A DNA stretch of 44,239 nucleotides from Ardenticatena sp. (GCA_015487975.1 WFOS01000018.1:1-44239); one strand, 5' to 3'; counted from the first letter of the stretch, positions 8,143 through 16,920 are shown. The notes: generated by a model not told the origin, from the letters alone. Numbers and translations are program-made.

Positions 8143-9306
8143 TCAGGTTGATGCTGCCAGCAAGGCTTCGGCAGCGGCAAGGACGGGTTCAACTGGAATG
8201 CCATGTACGCAGGGGTGATCGGCCAACAGATCTTCTGGCCAGTCGAGGCGATGGCAATATTGGCAGGCGAGCGAACGGGTGATGACCCGATGGCGTTCCG
8301 GGGGGCCCCACGGGCCGAAGGTGGCTGGGCTCACGGGGCCATAGAGATGGACGGTGGGAGTGCCCATGGCAACGGCGATGTGCAGTGGCCCGCTATCAGG
8401 CCCGATGACCAGGGCACAGCGTGTAAAAAGGGCAGCCAGAGTGGGCAGGTCGGTTTGCCCGGCCAGGTTGACAAGCGGCGCATGGATGTGCGCGGCCACA
8501 GCAGCGGTCAGGTCGCGTTCGGCAGGACCACCTGTCAGAACGAAGCGAGCGCCATAGCGGGCGTGAAGCGCGTCGGCAAGCGCCCCCCATTTGGCGGGGC
8601 GCCAGCGTTTCACAGGAGCGCCACTGCCCGGATGCAGCGCGACAAGCGGGCCAGTTCCGGGGGGAAGTGGCAACTGGCTGGCGCGGCTATGCGCAGTCTC
8701 TTTCACCGGAAAAGTGAGTGCGTGTGTCTGCGGCGTCAACGTGGCCGGAACACCAAGACGGTTCAGCAAGCGGGCGTTTTGCACCACTTCGTGCGTGCCG
8801 GGAACATAGGGCACTGCTTCTGTCAGAAAAGGAGTGAGCAATGGCGTGGCGTAGCCAATACGGCGGGGGATGGCAGCCTGCGCTGCCAGCCAGCCCCCCC
8901 ACCAGTGGTCGAACCGCAGGATGACGGCGGTATCGAAGCGCCCGGCGAGTGTTCGTGCTGCACGAACGAGGCGGATGTATGGTTCGAGCCACGACGTGCG
9001 TGGTTGGCGGTCGAACCAGGGGAATGCCAGAGTCTCGACGGCGTCGAGCGCGGGGTGGTCGGCGAGCAGTGGGGCTGCCCAAGGGCCGACCAGCGCAGTG
9101 ATGTGGGTGTTGGGAAGTGCCTCGCGCAGGAGCGGAAGCACCGGCGTCAGAAAGAGCATGTCGCCCAGGTGGTCGGGGCGGATGAGCAGCAGACGATGTG
9201 GCGTCTCTGGCGGGGGTGGGGTGGCGCGGCGCGTCGTCAGGTGGGCGGCGATGCGCAGGAAGAGACGGCGGGCGAGCGGGCGCGGATGGAAAGTCTGGTG
9301 GTTCAT
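8143..9306 (-). CDS. Glycosyltransferase family 9 (heptosyltransferase-like)
   Basis: A 387-aa GT-B fold transferase of the ADP-heptose:LPS heptosyltransferase group. Typical features are RLLLIRPDHLGDMLFLTPVL in the N-terminal domain, VALHPGSGAPVKRWRPAKW at the domain junction, the FVLTGGPAERDL strand, and LVIGPDSGPLHIAVAMGTP in the donor-binding half. The true donor and acceptor cannot be told from sequence. Its ATG overlaps the stop of the upstream GT4 gene (9303-9306), so the three transferases form one operon, probably for a cell-surface polysaccharide or glycolipid. The first 30 residues are basic and proline-rich, without a membrane helix. Confidence 0.9.
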   Translation of the reverse strand: MNHQTFHPRPLARRLFLRIAAHLTTRRATPPPPETPHRLLLIRPDHLGDMLFLTPVLPLLREALPNTHITALVGPWAAPLLADHPALDAVETLAFPWFDRQPRTSWLEPYIRLVRAARTLAGRFDTAVILRFDHWWGGWLAAQAAIPRRIGYATPLLTPFLTEAVPYVPGTHEVVQNARLLNRLGVPATLTPQTHALTFPVKETAHSRASQLPLPPGTGPLVALHPGSGAPVKRWRPAKWGALADALHARYGARFVLTGGPAERDLTAAVAAHIHAPLVNLAGQTDLPTLAALFTRCALVIGPDSGPLHIAVAMGTPTVHLYGPVSPATFGPWGPPERHRVITRSLACQYCHRLDWPEDLLADHPCVHGIPVEPVLAAAEALLAAST

Positions 9307-10544
9307 GGGGCTTGGGCGTTGTCGAGCAGGGATGTGTAGAGCGTTTCCAGACGCGGGACGAGCACGCGCCAGTCGTAGTGGGTGCGCACGTACTCGCGGG
9401 CGCGGGCGGCCATGGCAGTGGCTTCACGCTGATTGGTGAGCAGGTGCACGATGTTGAAGGCGAAGGCATCGGGCGTATCGGCGATGGCGAGGTGCTCCTC
9501 GTTGCGCAATCCCAGCCCGGTGCAACCCAGCGATGTGCTGACCATCGGGCGGGCCATGCTCAGGGCTTGAAGCACTTTCAGGCGCGTGCCGCTCCCCATG
9601 CGCAGGGGCGCGACGACGACAGCCGCGCCCTCGATGTAGGGTTCGATGTCGGGCACGGCGCCGGTGATGTGGATCCCCTCGATGGCGCTCAGCGCTTGTA
9701 TCGCCTGCGTCGGGCGTTGCCCCACAATCCAGAAGCGCGCCTCGGGAACAGCCGCGCGTACGGCTGGCCAGATGTCGTGGGCGAACCAGAGCACAGCGTC
9801 CACATTGGGGCGAAAATCCATTTTGCCGGTGAACACCACCGCAGGATGGGAGCGCAGGTCGGGATGGGGGGAGACGCGCCCTGGGGCAAAGCGTTCTGTG
9901 TCCACGCCGTTCGGCACCACCAACGGGCGACGGCCACTGAGGGCAGCGAGACTGTCGGCGTCGGTGTCGCTGACGCAGGTCAGTCCGTGGAAGCGGGGCA
10001 ACATGGCGGCTTCGTAGCGGCGCAGCTTGTGCCACTGAATGAACGAGTAGGCGGCGGCGTGCCAGCGGCGCAGTGTACGGCGGTCGGCACGCCAGGCACT
10101 GGCTTGCAAATCGGCTTCGGCGTTATGGGCGTCGTACACCCAACGCGGCCCGTCGGGGCGTGCGAGCCAGGGTTCGCACAGCGCCAGCAGTTCCAGCCCT
10201 TCAACCTGCACGATGTCGAATTCGTGCGCACGCAGGGTTTCTGCCAGAGCGTCGGCAATCTCAGGATGCCACAACCGCAATGCCAGGTCGGGGCGGGGCG
10301 AGGTGATGAGTTGCCAGAGCCGCTGCATGGTCGAACGACTTGGTTGTGACGCGAGCGTCAGCGAGGCGACATGGGTACGCATGGTCTGCGTGGCGGCATC
10401 CATGGATGATTGTCCGTGAGCGAGCAGCGCAAACAGATGGACTTCGTGGCGGCGGCTCAGCTCGCGAATGAAGGCCCAGTTGCGCAGACTTGCGCCCTGG
10501 TGGGGGGGATACGGCACCTGTGGCGTGAGGAAGAGCAGGCGCAT
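9303..10544 (-). CDS. Glycosyltransferase family 4
   Basis: A 413-aa GT-B glycosyltransferase. The N-terminal half starts MRLLFLTPQVPYPPHQGASL, and the C-terminal donor-binding half has VVFTGKMDFRPNVDAV, VVVAPLRMGSGTRLKVLQALSM and PMVSTSLGCTGL, matching the GT4 E-x7-E-like region. It resembles Stp1/EpsH-type sugar transferases, but the sugar is unknown. The open frame extends upstream to 10658, but the ATG at 10544 is preferred: it lies 8 bp after the upstream gene's stop and begins with the conserved N-terminal strand. It is coupled to the GT9 gene by ATGA. Confidence 0.9.
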   Translation of the reverse strand: MRLLFLTPQVPYPPHQGASLRNWAFIRELSRRHEVHLFALLAHGQSSMDAATQTMRTHVASLTLASQPSRSTMQRLWQLITSPRPDLALRLWHPEIADALAETLRAHEFDIVQVEGLELLALCEPWLARPDGPRWVYDAHNAEADLQASAWRADRRTLRRWHAAAYSFIQWHKLRRYEAAMLPRFHGLTCVSDTDADSLAALSGRRPLVVPNGVDTERFAPGRVSPHPDLRSHPAVVFTGKMDFRPNVDAVLWFAHDIWPAVRAAVPEARFWIVGQRPTQAIQALSAIEGIHITGAVPDIEPYIEGAAVVVAPLRMGSGTRLKVLQALSMARPMVSTSLGCTGLGLRNEEHLAIADTPDAFAFNIVHLLTNQREATAMAARAREYVRTHYDWRVLVPRLETLYTSLLDNAQAP

Positions 10545-10551
10545 GTGGGGC

Positions 10552-11694
10552 CTACTCCTCTGCCGAAGTGGGTCGTTCAGGCAGTGGCTGGCCGAGCACG
10601 CGCATGTAGACGCGCAAGTGTTCGTGGGCTGCCTTTTCCCACGAGAACATGCGGGCACGTTTCAACCCTTTCTCGCGCAGCATATCGCGCAAGGCCGAAT
10701 CGTTGAGCACGCGCCAGATGGCGACAGCGAGTTCTTCGTCATCTTCGGGGTTGACACGCAGCCCAGCGTCGCCCACGACCTCGGGCAGACTGGAAACGTT
10801 GCTCACGATGGTAGGGGTGCCGCACGCCATGGCTTCCAGCGGCGTCAGACCAAAGCCTTCGTAGTAGCTGGGGTGCACGTGCACCATCGCGGCATTGTAG
10901 AGCAGCGGGAGGTCTTCCAGCGGAACACGCCCCAAAAAGCGCACCTGTTTGCCCAGTTTCAGCCGATGAACGAGTTGGAACACGTCTTCGTAGAGCCACC
11001 CTTTTTCGCCAGCCACGGCCAGCACCAGTTCGGTGCGATATTCGTTTTTCAGTCGGTGCAGTGCTTGCAAAAGCGTGGGCAGGTTCTTGCGCGGTTCGAT
11101 CGTGCTGACAAAAAGGACGAACATTTGGGGCAGATCGTACTTACGTCGGATGGCGTCGAGCTGTTCCTGGTCGCGGATGGGGCGATAAATGGGGTTCGCT
11201 GCTTCGTGAATAACGGTGATGCGCTCGGAAGAGACGCCCAGCAGTTTCATGATGTCTTTTTTGGTGCTGTGCGAGACGGCGATGATATGGTCGGCATGCC
11301 GTACAGCGCGGTCGATTTTGCCGTAGTGACGCGCGGCATCTTCTTTCACAAAGTGCGGGAAAATAAGGAAGCCCAAATCATGAATGGTGATGACCGATTT
11401 GTAGGTACGCCAAAACGGCGGAATGAAATCCGGTGAATGGAGCAAATCGAGCCCCAACCGGGCAGTTTCGACAGAAAGTGCCCATGGTTCCAAACGGTGG
11501 TGGCTGGGTGTCCAAATCGTTGCGCGTTTGAAATTTGGCTGGGAAACGTAGGTGGAAAGGTCCTTGCGACTTTGCAAGAGGATGTACTCGTTGTCGCGGT
11601 CGATCCTGGCAAGGTGTTCGACGAGGCGGAGCGTGTACTGCCCAATCCCTGCCCGACGATACGCCAGGATGCGTGCATCGATTCCTATTCGCAT
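10552..11694 (-). CDS. Glycosyltransferase family 4 (mannosyltransferase-like)
   Basis: A 380-aa GT4 enzyme with MRIGIDARILAYRRAGIGQY at the N-terminus, a form shared with many GDP-mannose-dependent transferases. It also has VLFVSTIEPRKNLPTLLQAL, VRFLGRVPLEDLPLLYNAA, and the donor-site region HPSYYEGFGLTPLEAMACGTP with its E-x7-E pair. It is the first gene of the three-transferase operon and is driven by the strong-looking promoter at 11760-11787. The GAGGA upstream of the ATG is about 12 nt away. Sugar donor and acceptor are not determined. Confidence 0.92.
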   Translation of the reverse strand: MRIGIDARILAYRRAGIGQYTLRLVEHLARIDRDNEYILLQSRKDLSTYVSQPNFKRATIWTPSHHRLEPWALSVETARLGLDLLHSPDFIPPFWRTYKSVITIHDLGFLIFPHFVKEDAARHYGKIDRAVRHADHIIAVSHSTKKDIMKLLGVSSERITVIHEAANPIYRPIRDQEQLDAIRRKYDLPQMFVLFVSTIEPRKNLPTLLQALHRLKNEYRTELVLAVAGEKGWLYEDVFQLVHRLKLGKQVRFLGRVPLEDLPLLYNAAMVHVHPSYYEGFGLTPLEAMACGTPTIVSNVSSLPEVVGDAGLRVNPEDDEELAVAIWRVLNDSALRDMLREKGLKRARMFSWEKAAHEHLRVYMRVLGQPLPERPTSAEE

Positions 11695-11759
11695 GCGTGC
11701 TACGCTGTCCTCTTGGCGAAATCAATTGTTTGTTCAGGTACGTGTGCCGGCAGGGGGAG

Positions 11760-11787
11760 ATTATATCGAGAGCGGATGGTTTGTCTA
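11760..11787 (-). promoter_or_regulatory. Promoter of the glycosyltransferase operon
   Basis: On the minus strand TAGACA (11782-11787) and a perfect TATAAT (11760-11765) are separated by 16 nt. It lies about 65 bp upstream of the first GT4 start, in the 172-bp gap that separates this operon from the accessory island. No terminator for the island was found in the same gap. Confidence 0.75.
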
Positions 11788-11866
11788 ATGTGCGTGCTCT
11801 CACAGATGGCCCATTTGGGTGATGCGCATTGTGTACAAGGCGCCTGTTTGGGCGAAGAAGGGGTTT

Positions 11867-12799
11867 TTAGGCTTGCTTCTTGTCCGAGGGGGCGTAGAGG
11901 GGAAAAGAGGTGCCCTGCCAGAGATGGGCTGTGAGCGCTGCACCGAGCTGGCGCTCCTCTTCGGCTGTTGTGGGCCTTTGCAGGCCAAGGGCATCGTACA
12001 AGGCGAAACGGTGAACGGCAAACGTGGTTTCGACCTGTGTGGCGAATACGTCAGTTGCTTCTAGCGCCAGGCGATAGCCGGCCCACGCCAGCCCCAGTGC
12101 TACTGGTAGCGCCCACCACGCCCAGGTGCCCCACACCATCCCCAGTAGCGCCCAGAAGACCAGGCGCGCGGTTCCGCTCAGGTCGCCCCAGGCCGCAGCC
12201 ACGTCCTGGCGGGCCTGCTCCGGCAAGACCATCCAGAGCGCCGGCCAGCAGATCACCCCGTCCAGGCCGTAACGCAGAAGCGGGCGCGTCTCGGCCGCCC
12301 GCAGGCGCAGCCCCAATTGCGTGGGGAGGGTCATGTGGGTTGGGTCGTCCGGGTAGGCGTGGAGCAGAGCCTCCAGGTGGCTCAGGCGCAGGCGTGTCCC
12401 TGGGTCGTGCAAGCGCCCCTGCTGGAAGACGTGCTGCAGCTGCTGCCACTCAGCCTCCAGGCGCTGATACCGTTGTTGGTGGCGCTTTCGCCCCCACCGC
12501 GCCAGCCAGGTGAAGGGGGGCATCTCCGGCCAGTACCCTTCCAGCCAGCGCAGGATGTGCCGGTCTAGGCGGCGGGCTAGCCCGTCCGAGGCGACGATGA
12601 GCAACGGCGCGGCCAGCAGCAGCGCGGCCTGGAGCGGTGCGGGCAGGGCCAGAAAGCGGGCTTGGGCGTCTTCCAGGCCGAAGCGCCAGGCGTAGGCCGC
12701 CGCGCCCAGCCCCCAAAAGGCGAGGGGCGTTCCGGTCAGCCGCGCGGCCCACGAGCGGGCCAGTTCGCTGCCAAGGGTGCTGTTGAAGGCGGAAATCAT
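11867..12799 (-). CDS. Multi-pass membrane protein, unknown function
   Basis: A 310-aa protein with hydrophobic segments at about residues 24-40, 54-72, 179-193 and 212-242 (the last long enough for two helices). Between them is a basic, Gln-rich helical stretch (RKRHQQRYQRLEAEWQQLQ, about 104-122). Unusually rich in Ala, Leu, Trp and Arg. No family recognised. The open frame extends upstream to 13099, but that part is the antitoxin gene in another frame; the ATG at 12799 forms an ATGA overlap with the antitoxin stop. It is the last gene of the island. It could be the effector paired with the antitoxin or merely its neighbour; the sequence does not decide. Confidence 0.75.
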   Translation of the reverse strand: MISAFNSTLGSELARSWAARLTGTPLAFWGLGAAAYAWRFGLEDAQARFLALPAPLQAALLLAAPLLIVASDGLARRLDRHILRWLEGYWPEMPPFTWLARWGRKRHQQRYQRLEAEWQQLQHVFQQGRLHDPGTRLRLSHLEALLHAYPDDPTHMTLPTQLGLRLRAAETRPLLRYGLDGVICWPALWMVLPEQARQDVAAAWGDLSGTARLVFWALLGMVWGTWAWWALPVALGLAWAGYRLALEATDVFATQVETTFAVHRFALYDALGLQRPTTAEEERQLGAALTAHLWQGTSFPLYAPSDKKQA

Positions 12800-13011
12800 G
12801 GGACTTCTCCCCCGTTTGGCAAGGGGGCGTCGAAGTCGGGCGGGACGGTGAGGCGGCCCTCGAGCAGGCCCAGGCGGCGCTGCGCCGGCAAGGGTGTCAG
12901 CCGAGCCACAGGACGGTCCGCCCGCGCGATGATGGCCTCCTCGCCACGCTCCACCGCCTCGATGCGTTCGGACAGGTGGGTTTTGGCCTGGTGGATGTTC
13001 AGTATTTGCAC
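12796..13011 (-). CDS. Phd/YefM-type antitoxin
   Basis: A 71-aa protein that matches type II antitoxins usually paired with PIN toxins: VQILNIHQAKTHLSERIEAV, then GEEAIIARADRPVARLTPLP (Phd DNA-binding fold), then the toxin-binding tail RRLGLLEGRLTVPPDFDAP. I chose the GTG at 13011 because GGAGG lies 6 nt upstream and the protein then begins exactly where the family does; the longer open frame to 13128 is not supported. The C-terminus is short and ends NGGEVP, where family members usually continue for several residues. No PIN-domain or other toxin gene follows. Instead its stop overlaps a membrane-protein start as ATGA. Confidence 0.85.
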   Translation of the reverse strand: MQILNIHQAKTHLSERIEAVERGEEAIIARADRPVARLTPLPAQRRLGLLEGRLTVPPDFDAPLPNGGEVP

Positions 13012-13153
13012 CTCGCGCCTCCACATCAGCATGGTTTGGTTTACAGGATGTACGCCGTTCGATGTCGGGCGAACGGCGAAGGGGGAACTGGGGGGACACC
13101 TCCCACGTCCCCCGGCAGGGCGTCGCACCTTGTCGTCTTCACCTTCTCGCCCC

Positions 13154-13561
13154 TCATGATGAATCCGCTCGATCCAAATCGCAGCCGTGGATCGGGCAGG
13201 GGGGCGGTGTGACGGCCGCCACCCGCTGATACCAGACGTACTCGCACCCGGACGTAGGGCAGCAAAAGGCTGGCCGTTCCTGGGATGTTGGGCCGCCGGG
13301 CAAGCGTACCAGGCGCAAGTTCTCCTCTTCCAGGAGGGACGCTCGCTCTCGTTCCAGCCACGACTTGACCTGCTCGTGGCGGAGCAGACGCCGCCGGGCG
13401 CGGTTGAGTGCCCCTAGTTGGCCCCGCTTGGCTTGCGCAAGCAGGGCTTCCACCTCGCTCCGCGCCTCGGGCGGCAGGCCCACTTCGTTCCACACGGTGA
13501 GCAGCGAGCGCAACAGCTCGTAGAACGCCGCTTCCACAGGTGTCCAGTTGGGTTCTGGCAT
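13154..13561 (-). CDS. Small protein with C-terminal Cys pairs, unknown function
   Basis: A 135-aa protein. The N-terminal two thirds is helical and charged (EVEALLAQAKRGQLGALNRARRRLLRHEQ). The C-terminus has CCPTSGC and CPIHGC about 20 residues apart, a likely zinc-binding knuckle. The ATG at 13561 has GAGGAGG 7 nt upstream. It lies between the CHAT gene and the antitoxin gene, same strand, and belongs to the accessory island. No named family was recognised; a zinc-ribbon accessory protein of CHAT loci is one possibility. Confidence 0.7.
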   Translation of the reverse strand: MPEPNWTPVEAAFYELLRSLLTVWNEVGLPPEARSEVEALLAQAKRGQLGALNRARRRLLRHEQVKSWLERERASLLEEENLRLVRLPGGPTSQERPAFCCPTSGCEYVWYQRVAAVTPPPCPIHGCDLDRADSS

Positions 13562-13587
13562 CCATACACCTCCTCAGCGAGGGGGAA

Positions 13588-13622
13588 AGGTGCGACGCAC
13601 TTTTGCCACGTGCCTTGCACCT
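13588..13622 (+). repeat. Degenerate double palindrome (15-5-15)
   Basis: AGGTGCGACGCACTT, a 5-nt spacer, then ACGTGCCTTGCACCT. The layout and most bases match the intact 35-nt element at 44146-44180, so this is a decayed copy of the same dispersed repeat. It lies in the gap between the CHAT gene and the 135-aa gene. Confidence 0.6.
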
Positions 13623-13630
13623 CCACCATC

Positions 13631-15840
13631 TCAGCAAACGCCCGTATACGTGAAGGCCGCCCAGTAGAAGGGGTGGGCAAAGCGCGGCCCCTCCCCCGTC
13701 AGGTGCAGGTCGAAGCGCCCGGCCGTCTCCGGGGAAAGCCACTTGAGGGTCGCCTCACGGAGGGCCGGCTGTTCCTCCATGTAGCGCTCCAGGTAGGCGC
13801 GGAATTCCTCCACCGTGCCGTCCCGCAGCCAGCACTGGGCGCGGCGCAGCGCCTCGGCGAGGGGCAGGCCGTCGTCCCGCCAGCCTTCCACGGTGCGGGC
13901 CACCAGCAGCGCGGTGCTGGCCTCTTCCACCGACCAGAGGGTGGCGACCACGCCGGCCACGCCCGCCTGCAGGAAGACCGCCGGCAGCCCGATGACCTCC
14001 TCCGGCAATCCCAGGCCGGGCACGCCCACCTCGCAGGCCGAGAGGAGCGCCACCGCGGGCGGCCAGGCGTGCTGCTGCGCCTCGTCCAGGATTTCCCGGG
14101 CCGTCCACGGGCCGTCGGCCAACCGGAGGCGGCTTTCCAGCGGTTTGGTCCACCCGGCCTGGCCGTGGCAGGAGAAGAGCCAGACGGTGTGCGCCTGCAT
14201 GGCGGCAGCCACGGCCTCGCGGGTAGCCGCCCTACCAACCAGGCGGGTGGTCTGCTGCCAGCCGGGCTGGTCCAGCGCGGCCTGCACCTCCAGGGCGGAG
14301 AAGTGCAGCGTGCCGTCGGGGTCGTCTACGGCCAGCAGCGTGGGCGGCTGCTTTTGCCACGCTTCCCACGCCTGCCGCGCGGCCCCCAGGGCCGTGGCCG
14401 AGGGGACGTAGGTGAAGGTGACCTCGTCCAAGGCGTAGCATCGGCCGGTGGAGCAGGTTGCGTCTTCGGTCCAGGCGGCGTGGAGGGGCAGCAGCCCCAG
14501 GTAGCCGGTGGGGACGAGCACAGCCCGGTGCCAGCCCCGGTTGGCAAGGAAGCGGACCACCGCCCCATGGCTGCCTCCCAGAGCCAGCGGGTAGTGCTCT
14601 CCAGCGCGCGGAGCCAGGCGGTGCGGGCTTTCCAGCGCTCCTTTGGTGGCGTTGTGGGAAGCAGCGAGCGACGCCAGCGGAACATGGCCCCAAGGTACCC
14701 CCCCCACTGTCGCCCAGAACCTTCGACACGATGGCGCACCGCCTCTGCCGTCAGCGCGGGCAGGTCCACCGAGTACACCTCGTCGCCGTGGACGATGAGG
14801 GCCAGCCCACCGGCGGGGGTGGCGAGGAGGTAAACCAGGGGCGCATCCTGGGCGGCCCGGGCGATTTTCTCGAAGGTGGGAGGCAGGAGGAAATCCTCGT
14901 AGCCGGGGATTTGGCGGATCTCGGCGATGACAGCCTTCAAGTCGGCGTCCACCTGGCGCAACGCCTCGGCAATGCGGGCCGGATCGGGAGTGAACGTTGC
15001 CCCGGTTTCTCCCGGCGGTGGGCTCGCCCGGCCCTCGAGTTGGGCGATAAGGGCTTCCCATTGTTCGCTGAGGGCGCGGTAGCGCGCCAGCAGGCTCTCG
15101 TAACCCAGGTCGGCTAGGTACTCCAGGTCACGGCGGTTGCGCTCCAGGGCCTCGGCCAGCAGGCGGGCGCGCCCCCCTTCCAGCGCCTCCACGGCCTCAC
15201 GGATCTGGCCCAGTTGGACCAGTGTGTAGGCATGGCGGACCGGCAACTCCTGCGCCTCCCGCAACCAGATCTCCTTCCCCGAGCGCAACAATTGGGCCTC
15301 CAGCAGGCGGTCTATCGCCTGGCGACCGGCCTCATACGCCTGGAGTGCTTCTTCCCACGCCCCTCGCTCGAAGGCCGAGCGGCCCCAGTTGCGTGCCGAA
15401 CCCAGGGCCACTTCCGGCGCTACTTCCAGGCCACGTTGGATAGCCTGTTGCCAGTGGGAGATGGCGTCTTCCAGGTCCTGGAGGGTGCCGGTGCGGGCGT
15501 AGCGGTCGCGCAGGCCGTTGGCCAGGTTGTTGAGCATTGTGGGCCGGTCGGGGTGGCCTTCTGGCGTGAGGTCGACGGCCTGTTGCCAGAGCTCAAGCGC
15601 CTGGTTCAAGTCAGGGAGTTGGCCTCTCGCCCAATAGCGCCGCAAGTAGGCGCCGGCGGCGTCGTTCCACGCGGCCAGGCGGAAGCGCTCGTCGGCCTCC
15701 TCGAAAGCGGGGTGGTTCAGGATGCGCTCCCACGCGGCCACGGACTCGTCCAGGGCGGCCGGGTCGCCGGTTTGGAGGTAGCGCTGTTCGCCCTCCTGGG
15801 CGCGGCGCAGGTCGGCCTGGAATTCAGGGGGAATCTGTAG
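13631..15840 (-). pseudogene. TPR-CHAT protease gene with frameshift and no start codon
   Basis: Two frames together encode one protein of about 735 aa. The N-terminal part (15840 to about 14566) has TPR-like helical repeats such as LDESVAAWERILNHP and LNQALELWQQAVDLTPEG, then a linker. The C-terminal part (about 14562 to 13631) is a CHAT peptidase domain with LLPLHAAW, the His in LFSCHGQAG and the Cys in LLSACEVGV. Continuity breaks at 14563-14566: the frame reading WLWEAAMG must shift by one base to continue AVVRFLANRGWHRAVLVPTG. This is explained by loss of one G from a GGGGG run or by a sequencing error. No ATG, GTG or TTG lies at the natural start, where a 28-bp palindrome sits. CHAT proteins are caspase-like proteases, often in bacterial conflict systems. 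Confidence 0.85.
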
Positions 15841-15864
15841 GGGCGCAGGGCCCTGCGCCCCTAC
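15837..15864 (+). repeat. 28-bp perfect palindrome at the CpXC/CHAT junction
   Basis: Left arm GTAGGGGCGCAGGG (15837-15850) and its exact reverse complement (15851-15864) with no spacer. It supplies the TAG stop codon of the CpXC gene and occupies the place where the CHAT start codon should be. GC-rich palindromes of the GTAGGGGC type are, to my knowledge, dispersed in other bacterial genomes; here only one copy is in the window. Confidence 0.85.
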
Positions 15865-16838
15865 TCTTCCACGCCCACCTCGCGGCAGCGGCGCAGGAGG
15901 GTGCGGTGTTCTTCCAGCAGGCGCACGCCATTCTCGTCGCCCTGCGTGCAAGCCGCCTCGATGAGCTGGCCCAGCAGGGCGTCGGCCTCGTCGGTCAGCA
16001 GCTCGGGATGTGCTTCCACGATGCGCCGGGATTCGGCCCAGGTCTCGGCGGTGATGAAGGCTTGCAGGTGCATGGCGAGGTCACCGTCCCCGACCATCGC
16101 CTCCACCATTTCCCGTGCGGTCGGGTTCTGTTCCAGCCGCAGGGCCTCAATAGCAGCCGCCACCGCCGCGATTCCTTGCGCTGCTTCCTCCTCGCCCAAT
16201 TCGGCAGCCGCCTGGGCCAATGCTCCCAGGGCGGCCAGCACCTCGTCGTCGAATTCGTCCAGGTGCTGGCGGAGAAAGCGCTCCTTGTCTTCTGCTTCTT
16301 CCAACTGGGCCAGAAGTCTCGCTGCCCGTTCGGCAGCTTGCATCGCGCGGGCTGCTTTCTCCAGTTGCTGGTAGGCTTCGGGATCCTCCTCCCTCAAATG
16401 TTCCAGCGCCTGTTGGGTCTCCTCCGCCATCCGCCGCAGCGCGGCCTCGGGGTCGTCGCTCAGCGCGGCGGGCAGCAGCAGCCGTGGCACCATCAGCATT
16501 CCTTCCACCCACTCATCCCGCCACCCCTCGCCCAGCACATCACGCAGGTGGGCGACTAACATGGCCGCATGTTCGCGGTCCTGCTCGGTGCTGGTCTGTT
16601 GCGCGGGGGAGAAGATGAGCCGTGGCTCGGCGTCGGGGCGGTAGATGAGCAGGGGCGCGTCGGCCTCGCCGGCGGGCTGGCCGCAGTGGGGGCACGTGAG
16701 GCGGTGCAGGGTATCGTCACGGACGCGCGCCAGCAGGTCGGGGCGCTCCGCAGCGTCCACGACGAGCCAGATGGTGGCGTCGAACGTTCGATGACATGCG
16801 GGGCATTCGGTAGACGTTTGGGTCGCAAACGAGCGCAT
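15861..16838 (-). CDS. CpXC-domain protein
   Basis: A 325-aa protein. The N-terminal 100 residues are a CpXC domain: CPACHRTFDATIWLVVDAAE, then RPDLLARVRDDTLHRLTCPHC, giving two Cys pairs likely to bind zinc, then LLIYRPDAEPRLIFSP. The rest is helical and very acidic/Ala-rich (AEEDKERFLRQHL-like stretches), ending RRCREVGVEE. CpXC domains recur beside TPR-CHAT genes; the biochemical role is unknown. ATG 16838 is preferred over 16844 because GGAGG then sits 6 nt upstream. It is the first gene of the island and has its own promoter at 16921-16949. Its stop codon comes from the palindrome at 15837-15864, so the native C-terminus may be altered. Confidence 0.85.
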   Translation of the reverse strand: MRSFATQTSTECPACHRTFDATIWLVVDAAERPDLLARVRDDTLHRLTCPHCGQPAGEADAPLLIYRPDAEPRLIFSPAQQTSTEQDREHAAMLVAHLRDVLGEGWRDEWVEGMLMVPRLLLPAALSDDPEAALRRMAEETQQALEHLREEDPEAYQQLEKAARAMQAAERAARLLAQLEEAEDKERFLRQHLDEFDDEVLAALGALAQAAAELGEEEAAQGIAAVAAAIEALRLEQNPTAREMVEAMVGDGDLAMHLQAFITAETWAESRRIVEAHPELLTDEADALLGQLIEAACTQGDENGVRLLEEHRTLLRRCREVGVEE

Positions 16839-16920
16839 GGGCATCCTCCGGGCAGACTCGCTTGTGCATGGAGCGGCTTTTCTCGAAGTGGGGAGGCGGC
16901 AATGCGAAAAGCCTTGTTTT

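Noticed and set aside
12800-13099. Upstream extension of the island membrane-protein frame
   Set aside because: This stretch is the antitoxin gene read in another frame and gives a Pro/Arg/Gly-rich sequence without features.
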